A DNA stretch of 64,000 nt from Sediminicoccus sp. KRV36 (GCF_023243115.1 NZ_CP085081.1:3224001-3288000), one strand, 5' to 3'. Positions 44,417 to 54,018 are shown, counted from the stretch's first letter. A program made the numbers and translations. Notes: generated by a model from the sequence alone, not told the origin.

Positions 44417-46696
44417 ATGAGCCGCATGGCGCTGCTGGCCTGGGTGCTGCTCGGTCTTCTTGGCGGGGCGATCCTGCTGGCGCTTGGCCAAAGCGCCGCG
44501 GCCGGCTGGGCCTGGTCCATCACGGCCCTGCCGGTTGCCGCGCATGTCGCCATCGGCGTCGCGCGCTCCCTGCTGGGCGGGAAGCTCGGCGTGGACATCA
44601 TCGCCCTGGCCGCCATCCTGGCCGCCGTCGCCATGAGCGAGCCGCTGACCGGCGCCGTGGTGGCGCTGATGGTGGCCGGAGGGGAGGCGCTGGAGGGTTG
44701 GGCCGAGGGCCGTGCCACGCGGGCGCTGACCGCCCTGCTCGCCCGCGCGCCGCGCCAGGCCGCGCGCGTGACAGCTTCAGGCATCGAGGAGATCGGCGTC
44801 GCCGCGATTGCCGTGGGCGACATCCTGCTGGTCCGTAAGGGCGAGACCGTGCCGGCGGATGGCGTGCTGGAAGACGAGGCCGCCACCCTTGATGACAGCG
44901 CATTGACCGGCGAATCCCTGCCGGTGAACCTGCTCCGCGGTGGCAAGCTGCGCAGCGGCGCGGTGAATGCGGGGGGCGCCTTTCGCCTCCGCGCCACGCA
45001 CACGGCCGATGCCAGCAGCTACGCCGCGATCATCCGGCTGACGCGTGATGCCGCTGAAGCCCGCCCGCCCCTCGCGCGCCTCGCGGATCAATGGGCGCTC
45101 GGCTTCGTGGCGCTGACGGCAATCGTGGCAGGCGGGGCCTGGGCCTGGACGGGCGATGCCGTGCGGGCACTGGCGGTGCTGGTGGTGGCCACCCCCTGCC
45201 CGCTCATCCTCGCGGCCCCCATTGCGCTGGTGGCGGGTATCGGCCGGGCGGCCTCCCGCGGCATCGTCATCAAGGGCGGCGGCGCGCTGGAGCGACTGGC
45301 CCGCATCCGCACCGTGCTGTTCGACAAGACCGGGACGCTGACCACCGGCCAACTGCGCCTCGTGGCCATGGATGTGGCGCCGGGGATGGAGCGTGATGCG
45401 GCGCTGCGGCTGGCCGGCATCCTGGCGCAGGGCTCAACCCATCCGGTTTCTGAGGCATTGGCAGGCGCCGCACGTGCGCGTGCCCTCGACCTGCCGTTGC
45501 TTGACGCGCCGGAGGAAGCGGCTGGCGGCGGTGTGGCCGGCAGCGTGGCGGGCCAGCATCTGCTGCTCGGCAGCCAGGCCTTCCTGGCGCGGCGCGGCGT
45601 GGCCGATCTGGGCAGCCTTGGCGCTTCGCCGGCGGTGGTGGCCGTGGCGGGCTCGGTCTCCTGGCTGGCGCAGGAGGGACGGGCGGTCGCGGTCTTCGTC
45701 CTGGCCGATGGTCTCCGCCCGGAAGCGCCGCGCACCCTGCGCGCTCTGCGCGCGCTGGGTGTGACGCGGATGGTGATGCTGACCGGTGATCGTGCGGCCG
45801 CCGCCGCACCCATCGCGGCGGCGCTGCGCCTGGATGCCGTGCAGGCCGATTGCGCGCCAGCACAGAAGATCGCGGTGGTGCAGCAGGAATCCGTCACGGC
45901 GCCGACGGCGATGGTTGGCGATGGCATCAACGATGCGCCGGCCCTGGCCGCGGCCGGGGTGGGCATCGCGATGGGCGCGCAGGGCACGGCGGCGGCGGCC
46001 GAAGCGGGCGATGTCGTGCTGCTGGTGGACCGGCTGGACCGCATCGTGGATGCCATCGCCATCGCGCAGCGCAGCCGGCGCATCGCCTTGCAGGCCATCG
46101 CCCTGGGCATGGGGCTCTCAGGCCTGGCCATGATTGCGGCAGCGATGGGCTTCCTGACGCCCCTGGCCGGTGCGGTGCTGCAGGAGGGGATTGATGTCGC
46201 GGCGATCCTGTTCGCGCTGACCGCGTTGCGGCCTGGCTGGCGTGAGGCGACACCCGCACCACTGCCGGCTTCGGCCGGCCTGGTGGAGCGGCAGGCCGAG
46301 CACGCAGCGCTGCGCCACCTGGCCGAGGCGCTGCGCGACGCGGCGGATGCGATGGGGGCCGGGCCAGAATCACTGCCCGACATCGCGGCATTGGAGGCAC
46401 GACTGAGGGCGGAGGTCCTGCCGCATCAGCGTGCCGAGGAACGCACCCTCTACCCGCTTGCGGCGCAGCGGCTGGGCGGGCTGGACCCGATGGGGCCGCT
46501 GATCCGGATGCATACCGCGATCGAGGTGCTGGTCGGTGAAGTCGGCAACCTGATCGCCGCAGCCCAAGGCCCTGATGGCTGGGCCGCGGCCTCGGGCCCC
46601 CTGCGCCGCAGCCTGTTTGAGCTGGAGGCGATGCTCAGCCTGCACCTGACCATTGAAGAAGAGGCGCTGGCGGAGTTCAACGCAACGGCCGCGTAG
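44417..46696 (+). CDS. nia: P1B-5 (Nia-type) metal-transporting ATPase with C-terminal hemerythrin domain
   Basis: 759 residues. There is no N-terminal metal-binding domain. The actuator TGES is at 164-167, the transport motif is TPCP (259-262), phosphorylation is at D303 (DKTGTLTTG), HP is at 342-343 and the hinge reads GDGIND (501-506). The last membrane region has QEGIDVAAI (588-596). Residues about 622-757 form an HHE hemerythrin-like domain with H628, H633, H669, E674, H698, H742 and E746 as likely iron ligands. P1B-5 ATPases such as Nia of Sinorhizobium export nickel and iron and carry this domain. The adjacent nikR supports a nickel role. Confidence 0.88.
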   Translation: MSRMALLAWVLLGLLGGAILLALGQSAAAGWAWSITALPVAAHVAIGVARSLLGGKLGVDIIALAAILAAVAMSEPLTGAVVALMVAGGEALEGWAEGRATRALTALLARAPRQAARVTASGIEEIGVAAIAVGDILLVRKGETVPADGVLEDEAATLDDSALTGESLPVNLLRGGKLRSGAVNAGGAFRLRATHTADASSYAAIIRLTRDAAEARPPLARLADQWALGFVALTAIVAGGAWAWTGDAVRALAVLVVATPCPLILAAPIALVAGIGRAASRGIVIKGGGALERLARIRTVLFDKTGTLTTGQLRLVAMDVAPGMERDAALRLAGILAQGSTHPVSEALAGAARARALDLPLLDAPEEAAGGGVAGSVAGQHLLLGSQAFLARRGVADLGSLGASPAVVAVAGSVSWLAQEGRAVAVFVLADGLRPEAPRTLRALRALGVTRMVMLTGDRAAAAAPIAAALRLDAVQADCAPAQKIAVVQQESVTAPTAMVGDGINDAPALAAAGVGIAMGAQGTAAAAEAGDVVLLVDRLDRIVDAIAIAQRSRRIALQAIALGMGLSGLAMIAAAMGFLTPLAGAVLQEGIDVAAILFALTALRPGWREATPAPLPASAGLVERQAEHAALRHLAEALRDAADAMGAGPESLPDIAALEARLRAEVLPHQRAEERTLYPLAAQRLGGLDPMGPLIRMHTAIEVLVGEVGNLIAAAQGPDGWAAASGPLRRSLFELEAMLSLHLTIEEEALAEFNATAA

Positions 46697-46834
46697 GTTT
46701 CAGCCGGGCCTGTGATGTGATCTTTGCGCCAAGGCGACGCGCGCTCCCGCGTGATGGCAGAGGGCCGCCGCGGATGCGCAGCTGTTGCGTTGCTCCACCC
46801 CTTGCGCCGCCCGGGGCCATGAGGCCGCTGGTGA

Positions 46835-49800
46835 TCAGCCCGACGCGGCTTCGCTGAGCAGGCGTTGCAGCAGGGCGGTGAGATCCGCGGCACGCACCGG
46901 CTTGTGCAGCCGAAGAAAATTCCGTTCGGCGATGCCACGCAGCGTCTCAGTCGAGATATCTGCGGTCAGGATGATGATCGGCACGGCCATGCCCAATCTT
47001 TCCCGCAACAAATCGCCAAGCCGCAACCCGTTGATACCCTTGGGCAGGTTGAAATCCGCCAGGATGATTTCGGGGCGGATGGCGCCGCGCGCGATCAGCG
47101 CGAGTGCAGCCTCACCATCCGCCGCCGCGATGGCGGCATGCCCTTCCGCCGTCAGCACCCGCACCAGCAGATCACGGACAGCGGCATCATCCTCCACGAC
47201 GAGGATGGCCCCGGTCCGATGCATGCTGGCAGGCAGCGTGGCCGGTACCGGCAGGATGGCAGCCGCCCCGCAGACCGGCACCGTGATCGAAAAGACGGAG
47301 CCTCGTCCAGGCCTGGATTGCACGTCCAGGCCATGCCCCAGCAGCACGGCGAGCCGCTGCACGATGGCAAGCCCAAGGCCAAGCCCGCGCTCCCGCTCGC
47401 GCGCTGCATTGTCGAGCTGATGGTACTCGTCAAAGATCGCCTTCTTGTCCTTTTCTGGAATGCCGATCCCGGTATCCCAGACCTCGATGCGGAGCAGGCC
47501 TGCGCGGCGCCGGCAGCCCAGCAGGATGCGGCCCTCCCGCGTGTATTTCAGCGCGTTTGACAGAAGGTTGCGCAGAATCTGGTCGAGCAGCCGTGGGTCG
47601 CTCCTGATGCTGAGTCCACACGGTACGACACGCAGATCCAGCCCCTGTCCGGCGGCCAGGTAGCTGAACTCCTCACGCAGCTGGTCCAGCAGCCCATCCA
47701 TGGAGAAGGCGATGGGGTTGGCCTTGAGCGTCCCGGTCTCGATCTGGTTGATGTCGAGCAGCGTATCCAGCATCCCCGCCATCGCGGCGAGTGTGGGGGC
47801 CTGCATCGCCACGAGCTTGCGCGCTTCATCACCCTCCACGATCTTCGCCAACAGGTCCCGCAGCAGGGTCAGTGTCTGGAGCGGCTGGCGGAGGTCATGG
47901 CTGGCAGCCCCCAGGAAGCGTGACTTCACGGCGCTCGCCTGTTCCGCGCGGTGCGTCGCCTCCTCCAGCAGGGCGGCTGTCTTCCGGCGTTCGGTGATGT
48001 CCACAAAGGTGATGACCACACCCGCCACCGTCGCATCCTGCGCGCGATAGGGGAGGACGCGACGATTGAACCAGGCGCCCTCAGCTGTCGTGATCTCCTG
48101 CATGCGGGGTGCCGCGCCCGCGAGCACAGCCGCCGCATCCTCCAGCAGGGCCGCATCCGTGGCGAGCGAGCGCAGATCCGCCAGCGGGCGGCCGAGATCG
48201 CCGGACAACACGCTGAACACCGCGCGTGTGGCCGGCGTGAAGAACCGGATATGCAAATTCGCATCCAGGAAAATTGTTGCTTCCTCAGTGCTGTAGAGGA
48301 CGTTTTGCAGATCGTTGGAGGTGGTCCGGCTGTGCTCCAGCGTTTCCTGGAGTTGGCCGTTCAGCACGGTCAATTCCTCGTTCAGCGATTGCAGCTCCTC
48401 CTTGGAGGTCAGCAACTCCTCATTGGTGGACTGGTATTCCTCATTCACCGAGAGCGCCTCGTCATTCAGCGCGCGCTGCTCCTCGGCCGCACCTTCGAGG
48501 TCCTGAATGGCGCCATGCAATTCGGCACGCGTGCTCTCCAGCTCGCGCTCGAGGACGGCGATGCGTGGCTGGTTTCGGGCTGCAGGGGGCCGGCCCGGCG
48601 AAGACACGGCAGGGGGCGCTTCAATGAAGCAGACGAGCAGCAGCATTTCACCGTGATCGAGGATTTGCCGGATATCGATGATCGGATTCCGCCTGTCATC
48701 GCGCAGACATGCGCGGCCAGGCTCACGCGCCGCGGCCAAGGCGGATCGCAATCGCGCCCTGAGTCCAGGCCGCGCAATCGCCAGGAGTTGCTGGGTGGCG
48801 GCGCCGGACGCATGCAGCAGATAGCGGTCCGTGGGACCCAGCGAATGCAGGCATCGATTCTGCGCATCCACCAGCACGGCGGCGGGGCCATAATGCTGGT
48901 CCAGAATACGGCGACACTGCTCCGCCATCCTCATCGGCCGAGGCGGCGTTGCACTGCGTGGCACTGTGGCGAATGCCGCGAAATCCAGGCCATGATTGGC
49001 CGGGCTGTCACCCATATGGCGCCGCCAGATGCGCTCGGCCTTCGCCACCACGGCGAAGCCTGTTTCATTGGCGCCCAGGGTCTCCGAGCCGCCGAGCAGC
49101 AGGATGCCGCCCGGGCGCAGTGCGAAGCGGAACAACGCGGCCACGCGCGCCTGCGCCTGGGGCCGGAGATAGATCAGCAGGTTGCGGCAGGAGATGAAAT
49201 CAAGCCGCGAGAAGGGCGGGTCCGCCAGCACATCCTGGACGGTGAACACCACCAGGGAGCGCAGTTCCCCATTGACCAGCCAGGCATCATCCTCACGCGT
49301 GAAGAAGCGCTTCAGCCGCGCGGGCGAGACGGCGGATTCAATCACGGCGGGGTAACGCGCCTGCCTGGCTGTCGCCACGGCATCGGCATCCTTGTCGGAG
49401 GCGAAGATCTGCAGCCGGATATCCTGACCCGCGGCTGCGATCGCTTCACGAAACAGGATCGCCAGGGACCAGGTTTCCTCACCCGTGCTGCAACCGGCCA
49501 CCCAGATTCGCAAGGCCTGGCCGGCCGGGTGCGAGGCGAGCATGTCGGGGATGACGCGCTCGGCCAGTAGCGCGAACACCTCTGGATCGCGAAAGAAGGC
49601 GGTCACATGGATCAGCAGATCCTTTGCCAGATGCTGGGCCTCGGCGGGATCGGCTTCGAGCAGGGCGAGATAGCTTTCCAGTCCGGGCGTACCGGCCAGC
49701 CCCATGCGGCGCTCAATCCGGCGGCGCAGCGTGCCTGGCTTGTAGAGGCTGAAATCCGTGGCTCCGCGCTGCCGCAGCAACGCCACGATCCGCGCCAACC

Positions 49801-50482
49801 GATCCTCCGCGGCACGCGCGGAGGGTCGGGGCTGGCGCTGCAACGACCGCGCCACCAGCGCCTCAGCCATGGCGGCCACGGGGAGCACCAAGTCTACGGC
49901 ATTGGCGGCGATGACAGCACCTGGCATTCCGCCGAAGCCGGCCTCGGCCGGCTCCTGTGCCAGCACGAAGCCGCCCGCTGCCCGCAGGGCCAGGGCGCCC
50001 TTTGTGCCATCCTCGCCAGTGCCCGACAGCACAACGGCCATGCTGCCCGCCGCATCGGGTTCCGCAGCCAGTGAACGCAGCAGCACATCAAAGGGCAGCC
50101 GCGCGCCATGCCGCTCCGTGGGGAGTGAGACCACAAGCCGCCCGGCCCGCACTCCCAGCGTTGTACCGGGCGCGATGATGTAGAGATGCTCGGCCTCGAT
50201 CACCGCTCCGTCGGTGGCCTGCAGCACGTTCAGAGATGTGTGTGTGGCCAGCAGCTCCACCAGCAGGCTGGGATGCATCGGGTCGAGATGCTGCACCAGA
50301 ATGAAGGCGAATCCCGGTTGCTTCGGCCAGGCATCCAGGAAGCGGCGACTGGCCTCCAGCCCGCCGGCCGAGGCGCCGATGGCAATGATGGACAGAGCCT
50401 TGCCCGGAGAGTCTTGTGCGATGGCTGGCACGGCACGCTCCTGGTTCTGGCGGAGCACTGCTGCGCCCAACCATTCAGCCAC
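46835..50482 (-). CDS. CheB-CheR-PAS hybrid histidine kinase with receiver
   Basis: 1215 residues from a GTG at 50482 (start weakly supported). In order: CheB-type methylesterase (S38 in GASAGG, H65 in QHLDP, SGTGEDGTKG), CheR methyltransferase (about 210-480, WVAGCSTGEETWSLA and FDAISCRN-like), a coiled coil rich in NEE repeats (about 645-720, NEEYQSTNEELLTSKEELQS), a PAS domain, HisKA (HDLRQPLQTLTLL), HATPase (GLGLGLAIVQRL) and a C-terminal receiver (ILADFNLPKG). CheB lacks its usual receiver. Such proteins integrate methylation-type signalling with phosphorelay in stress or chemosensory systems. Divergent from a lone receiver protein. Confidence 0.9.
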   Translation of the reverse strand: MAEWLGAAVLRQNQERAVPAIAQDSPGKALSIIAIGASAGGLEASRRFLDAWPKQPGFAFILVQHLDPMHPSLLVELLATHTSLNVLQATDGAVIEAEHLYIIAPGTTLGVRAGRLVVSLPTERHGARLPFDVLLRSLAAEPDAAGSMAVVLSGTGEDGTKGALALRAAGGFVLAQEPAEAGFGGMPGAVIAANAVDLVLPVAAMAEALVARSLQRQPRPSARAAEDRLARIVALLRQRGATDFSLYKPGTLRRRIERRMGLAGTPGLESYLALLEADPAEAQHLAKDLLIHVTAFFRDPEVFALLAERVIPDMLASHPAGQALRIWVAGCSTGEETWSLAILFREAIAAAGQDIRLQIFASDKDADAVATARQARYPAVIESAVSPARLKRFFTREDDAWLVNGELRSLVVFTVQDVLADPPFSRLDFISCRNLLIYLRPQAQARVAALFRFALRPGGILLLGGSETLGANETGFAVVAKAERIWRRHMGDSPANHGLDFAAFATVPRSATPPRPMRMAEQCRRILDQHYGPAAVLVDAQNRCLHSLGPTDRYLLHASGAATQQLLAIARPGLRARLRSALAAAREPGRACLRDDRRNPIIDIRQILDHGEMLLLVCFIEAPPAVSSPGRPPAARNQPRIAVLERELESTRAELHGAIQDLEGAAEEQRALNDEALSVNEEYQSTNEELLTSKEELQSLNEELTVLNGQLQETLEHSRTTSNDLQNVLYSTEEATIFLDANLHIRFFTPATRAVFSVLSGDLGRPLADLRSLATDAALLEDAAAVLAGAAPRMQEITTAEGAWFNRRVLPYRAQDATVAGVVITFVDITERRKTAALLEEATHRAEQASAVKSRFLGAASHDLRQPLQTLTLLRDLLAKIVEGDEARKLVAMQAPTLAAMAGMLDTLLDINQIETGTLKANPIAFSMDGLLDQLREEFSYLAAGQGLDLRVVPCGLSIRSDPRLLDQILRNLLSNALKYTREGRILLGCRRRAGLLRIEVWDTGIGIPEKDKKAIFDEYHQLDNAARERERGLGLGLAIVQRLAVLLGHGLDVQSRPGRGSVFSITVPVCGAAAILPVPATLPASMHRTGAILVVEDDAAVRDLLVRVLTAEGHAAIAAADGEAALALIARGAIRPEIILADFNLPKGINGLRLGDLLRERLGMAVPIIILTADISTETLRGIAERNFLRLHKPVRAADLTALLQRLLSEAASG

Positions 50483-50703
50483 TTATCATCATTCGGCCCG
50501 CACGCGTGAATATTCAGGCCAGAAATGTATCGTGGGCGTCAGCCAGTTCCGACGTCAGCCACATGGGCCTTGCCTGCAGTTCACCTGACAGGAGGCGTGA
50601 GGCAACATCTGGGAGCTTGGGCATGAGGGTGATACCATTCCGGAATGTTGCCGCGTGCCTGGCGGCAAGCCCCAGCTCTTCAGGCGGGGAGCGGAGGAGC
50701 CTG
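50483..50703. promoter_or_regulatory. Divergent promoter region between the hybrid kinase and the lone receiver
   Basis: 221 bp. It contains a perfect 12-bp palindrome CATTCCGGAATG at 50636-50647, a plausible operator or overlapping promoter element for the receiver gene. Confidence 0.4.
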
Positions 50704-51087
50704 ATGCTTCGGGTGCTGATCATCGAGGATGAGGTGGTGATCGGGATGTTGCTCGCGCAGCTTCTCGCGGCCATGGGGCATGAGGTGACGGCCGTGGAGG
50801 GTACCGAGGAGGGCGCCGTGGCGGCCGCCGGCAAAGCCCGGCCGGACCTGATCCTGGCCGATGAGCGACTGCGTGCCGGCAGTGGTATCTCCGCCGTGGA
50901 GCGAATCCTGCGGGATGGCTTCATCCCGCACATCTGGATGAGCGGCGCCCCAACGCATCGGGCGATCCTGTCCCGCGGGGTGGCTGAGCTGCGCAAGCCC
51001 TTCTCGGAGCTGGAGCTGGAGCTGGCGATTGCGCAGGTGACCATGTCCGCGGCGGCCATGGGCGCAGCTGGCCCGCAGAACCCCTGA
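50704..51087 (+). CDS. Single-domain response regulator
   Basis: 127 residues from the ATG at 50704 (GGAGG upstream). Receiver only: IEDE at 7-10, phosphoacceptor D53 (LILADERLRAGSG), switch residue in WMSGAP and K in LRKPFSELELE. It resembles receivers that act as phosphorelay intermediates in the general stress response. The divergent hybrid kinase is its likely partner. Confidence 0.88.
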   Translation: MLRVLIIEDEVVIGMLLAQLLAAMGHEVTAVEGTEEGAVAAAGKARPDLILADERLRAGSGISAVERILRDGFIPHIWMSGAPTHRAILSRGVAELRKPFSELELELAIAQVTMSAAAMGAAGPQNP

Positions 51088-51410
51088 TACCCGGGCCGAG
51101 GCCCATGGCACGAAGCATCACCTCCGCGTCCTGCCAAAGGGCGGGCGCCGGGCGTTGCGCCGCAACCGAGGGACACTCCGGAGCAGATCGCGCACGCCTT
51201 GGGGGAGCACGCGCTCGGCCGGACCTCGGCAGATTGCGCGCGTCACCGACATGGCGCCGCGCCGGCCGGTCATGTAACCCGGCGCCCCCGGAAGCCGCGG
51301 GTTGCGCAAACGTCATGCCGCCGAAAGTTGTCGCAGCGCATTTCCGAGCGTTATTCCGACAGCCCGGCACGGTCTTCGTCCGGCAGCCACCCTGAGGAGA
51401 GTTTCCAAGC
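51088..51410. other. Intergenic region upstream of the first cytochrome c
   Basis: 323 bp. No gene is supported. A ribosome site (GAGGAGAG) lies at its end. The rest is GC-rich with short inverted segments but no clear promoter by eye. Confidence 0.4.
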
Positions 51411-51809
51411 ATGCGCTCCATGATGTTCGCCGCCGTTTTCGTGGCGCTTTCACCCCTCGCTGCCGTGGCACAGGACGCGCCGGCGGGCGTGGTCGAAAAC
51501 GGCCAGCGCCTGTTCAACCAGTGCCGCGTTTGCCACACGCCGAATGAAGGCGGGCGCAACGGCGTCGGCCCCAACCTGTATCGCGTCTATGGCCGCCCGG
51601 CCGGCTCGATCGAGGGCTTCCGCTACTCCGCGCCGATGCGCGAGCGCGCGACGGCCGGCCTGGTCTGGAACGAAGCCAATCTGCGCGCCTATCTGGCCGA
51701 CCCCAAGGCGGTGGTGCCGGCAGGCTCCATGTCCTTTCCAGGCTTCAAGGAAAATGCGCAGAACATCAGCGACGTGATCGCCTATCTGCGCTCGGTCGGC
51801 GGCCAGTAG
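51411..51809 (+). CDS. Class I c-type cytochrome (cytochrome c2-like)
   Basis: 132 residues with a signal peptide (FAAVFVALSPLAAVAQ). The haem motif CRVCH follows NQ at about residue 38, GVGPNLYRVYGRPAG is typical of cytochrome c2, and the axial methionine is in AGSMSFPGF. It is a small periplasmic electron carrier, able to link SoxAX or the bc1 complex to terminal oxidase. A close relative is encoded at 52315. Confidence 0.92.
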   Translation: MRSMMFAAVFVALSPLAAVAQDAPAGVVENGQRLFNQCRVCHTPNEGGRNGVGPNLYRVYGRPAGSIEGFRYSAPMRERATAGLVWNEANLRAYLADPKAVVPAGSMSFPGFKENAQNISDVIAYLRSVGGQ

Positions 51810-51858
51810 CCACCGACGGGCGTGCCCGGCCACTCCTGGTGAAGTTTTGTGGCCACGT

Positions 51859-51888
51859 CCTCACCCGGGCATTCCTGCCTGGGTGAGG
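51859..51888. terminator. Bidirectional terminator-like hairpin
   Basis: CCTCACCC at 51859-51866 pairs with GGGTGAGG at 51881-51888, extended by an inner GGC/GCC. It lies between the convergent cytochrome gene and the small membrane-protein gene. Confidence 0.65.
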
Positions 51889-51891
51889 GCT

Positions 51892-52158
51892 TCACCGCCG
51901 CCAGCGCGTCGCAAGATCCCACAGATGGGCGGCGAGCGCGCCGATCAGGGGCAGCGCAACCAGCGGCCATCCAGCGCCTGTCAGCGATGCCCGGAGGCTG
52001 AGCGCGAAGGCGGCCCCTGCCAGCAGGAAGGGCAGGACTGCGGCCAGCGCCACGCCTCGCCCGGTTCGGCTGTGGTAGAGGCCCAGGGCCACCCCCTCCA
52101 GCAACAGCACCAGCAGAATCAGATCGGCCACGCGACCGGAGGCGAAAAAATCCGCCAT
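51892..52158 (-). CDS. Small membrane protein of unknown function
   Basis: 88 residues from the ATG at 52158; longer starts up to 52224 are possible. Three membrane helices (LILLVLLLEGVALGLYH, ALAAVLPFLLAGAAFALSL, PLVALPLIGALAAHLW) and a short basic tail (ATRWRR). I do not recognise the family. It sits between two related cytochrome c genes, pointing the other way, and is closed by the hairpin at 51859-51888. Confidence 0.6.
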   Translation of the reverse strand: MADFFASGRVADLILLVLLLEGVALGLYHSRTGRGVALAAVLPFLLAGAAFALSLRASLTGAGWPLVALPLIGALAAHLWDLATRWRR

Positions 52159-52314
52159 CACGCCCGGACCGTCCAACATATTCTCCGCCACTGCCCCAAC
52201 ACCCGGCTCTCTTATGACGGCCACGCCGCCCTTGCCACCCCTGTCAGGGTATTGCAGGAAGGTCAGGAATGCCCATTAAGGGAGGGTAAGTTAGATGCAT
52301 GGAGGAATGGTTCG

Positions 52315-52701
52315 ATGCGGGTTTGGATGATGGCGGCAGCAGCCCTGGCGCTTGCGCCGCTGAGTGGCGCAATGGCACAGGATGCTGATGCAGGGGCACG
52401 GGTATTCAACCAGTGCCGCGCCTGCCACACGATCAATCAGGGTGGCCGCAATGGCGTGGGCCCCAATCTGTACGGCCTGTGGGGCCGCCCGGCCGGCTCG
52501 ATCGAGGCGTTCCGTTATTCGGCGCCGATGCGGGCCAAGGCCGGTGAGGGCCTGGTCTGGAACGTGGACAACCTGCGCGCCTATCTGACCGACCCCAAGG
52601 CCGTGGTGCCCGCAGGCTCCATGTCCTTCGCCGGCATTCGCAACGAGCAGCAGTTGAATGACCTGCTGGCCTATCTCGAGCGCGCCAGCACAGCCCAGTA
52701 A
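52315..52701 (+). CDS. Class I c-type cytochrome (paralogue of 51411-51809)
   Basis: 128 residues from the ATG at 52315 (GGAGG about 8 nt upstream). Signal peptide AAAALALAPLSGAMA; haem motif CRACH near residue 34; GVGPNLYGLWGRPAG and AGSMSFAGI (axial Met) match the upstream cytochrome almost block for block. The two clearly arose by duplication. It is convergent with rodA across a strong terminator. Confidence 0.92.
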   Translation: MRVWMMAAAALALAPLSGAMAQDADAGARVFNQCRACHTINQGGRNGVGPNLYGLWGRPAGSIEAFRYSAPMRAKAGEGLVWNVDNLRAYLTDPKAVVPAGSMSFAGIRNEQQLNDLLAYLERASTAQ

Positions 52702-52713
52702 GCCGGGAAGCGG

Positions 52714-52745
52714 CCAAAGGGTCGGCCTTGACGCCGACCCTTTGG
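52714..52745. terminator. Bidirectional terminator between cytochrome c and rodA
   Basis: A 13-bp perfect stem (CCAAAGGGTCGGC at 52714-52726 and GCCGACCCTTTGG at 52733-52745) with a 6-nt loop lies between two convergent genes. The stem ends supply A- and T-rich flanks on each strand. Confidence 0.85.
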
Positions 52746-52754
52746 GCCCGTTGC

Positions 52755-53906
52755 TCAGTCCTGCGCTGGGCCGAATTCCGCGTCGCGATGCACCCAGGCA
52801 CTGATCAGCAGGCCAAAACCTATCATCGTCGTCAACATGGCGCTGCCACCATGGCTGATCAGCGGCAGCGGCACACCGCCCACAGGAATGCTGCCCGTGA
52901 CCATGGCGACATTGACGAAGATGTACAGAAAGTAATTGGTTCCCAGGCCGATCGCGAGCAGCCTGCCGAATTGATGCCGGCAGCGCAGGGCGACCAGGAA
53001 GCAGAACCCCACAACACTCATCAGAAGGGCCAGGGTGCCCATGGCGCCCACCAGGCCAAATTCCTCGGCAATCATCGTGAAGATGAAATCCGTCTGCTTC
53101 TCCGGCAGGAAGTTCAGATGGCCCTGGGTGCCCTGCAAAAACCCCTTGCCCCACAACCCGCCTGAGCCCAGCGCGATCTTGGACTGGATGATGTTGTAGC
53201 CGGCCCCCAGCGGGTCGGATTCGGGATCAAGGAAGGTGGTGATCCGGGCGCGCTGATAATCGCGCAAATTCTCATAGACGATGGGCGCCGCCGCCACCGC
53301 CGCGCCAATGATCGCGGCAAATTTCCACCAGCGCACGCCCGCCGCCCAGAACATGGCACCACCCAGCGCGGCCGTGATGAGCGCCGTGCCGAGATTGGGC
53401 TGCTTGAAGATGAGCGCCACCGGCACCAGCGTCAGCACCGCCGGGATCACCAGGAAAAACGGATTGCCCACCCTGTCCCAACTCGCCCGATGGAACCAGG
53501 CGGCCAAGGCCAGGACCAGCATGATCTTCATCAATTCCGAGGGCTGCAACTGCAGCGGCCCCAAATCGACCCAGCGCTGCGCCCCCTTCCCCACTTCGCC
53601 ATGCAAGGCCACCAAGACCAGCAGCCCGACGCCCCCCAGATAGCCAAGCGGCGCAAGCTTCGCGATCACCCGGATATCCACGAAGCCGATGCACAGCATC
53701 AGCACGAGGCAGAAGCCAAACCGCAGCGCGTGCTTCGTGGCATAGAGATCAGGATTGCCGCTGCCGGCCGAATAGAGCGCGACATACCCCACCGCCGCCA
53801 CGGAACAGAGCAGCAAGACGAAAAGCCAGGGAATCTGCCAGAGCTTCTGGAGAATGCCGGCGCCACGATCACCGGTGAGCAGGCGCTTCTCAAAGACGGT
53901 GGACAT
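52755..53906 (-). CDS. rodA: RodA, peptidoglycan glycosyltransferase of the elongasome
   Basis: 383 residues from the ATG at 53906 (GAGGG upstream). SEDS-family protein with about ten helices; conserved segments include GKGAQRWVDLGPLQLQPSE, QPNLGTALI, GKGFLQGTQGHLNFLPEK, TDFIFTMIAEEFGLVG and PLPLISHGGS. RodA polymerises lipid II for lateral wall growth with PBP2, encoded just upstream by mrdA (112 bp). Last gene of mreBCD-mrdA-rodA. Confidence 0.95.
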   Translation of the reverse strand: MSTVFEKRLLTGDRGAGILQKLWQIPWLFVLLLCSVAAVGYVALYSAGSGNPDLYATKHALRFGFCLVLMLCIGFVDIRVIAKLAPLGYLGGVGLLVLVALHGEVGKGAQRWVDLGPLQLQPSELMKIMLVLALAAWFHRASWDRVGNPFFLVIPAVLTLVPVALIFKQPNLGTALITAALGGAMFWAAGVRWWKFAAIIGAAVAAAPIVYENLRDYQRARITTFLDPESDPLGAGYNIIQSKIALGSGGLWGKGFLQGTQGHLNFLPEKQTDFIFTMIAEEFGLVGAMGTLALLMSVVGFCFLVALRCRHQFGRLLAIGLGTNYFLYIFVNVAMVTGSIPVGGVPLPLISHGGSAMLTTMIGFGLLISAWVHRDAEFGPAQD

Positions 53907-54018
53907 TATGCTGCCCTCGTTCGGTGCGCGGGCAGGTTGCAGGCTTGCGCCATGCCCTGGCCGACCATGCACGGGCGCAGCGCGCCGCGGCGCAACCCTG
54001 GAGCATCCGGCGCCGCCT

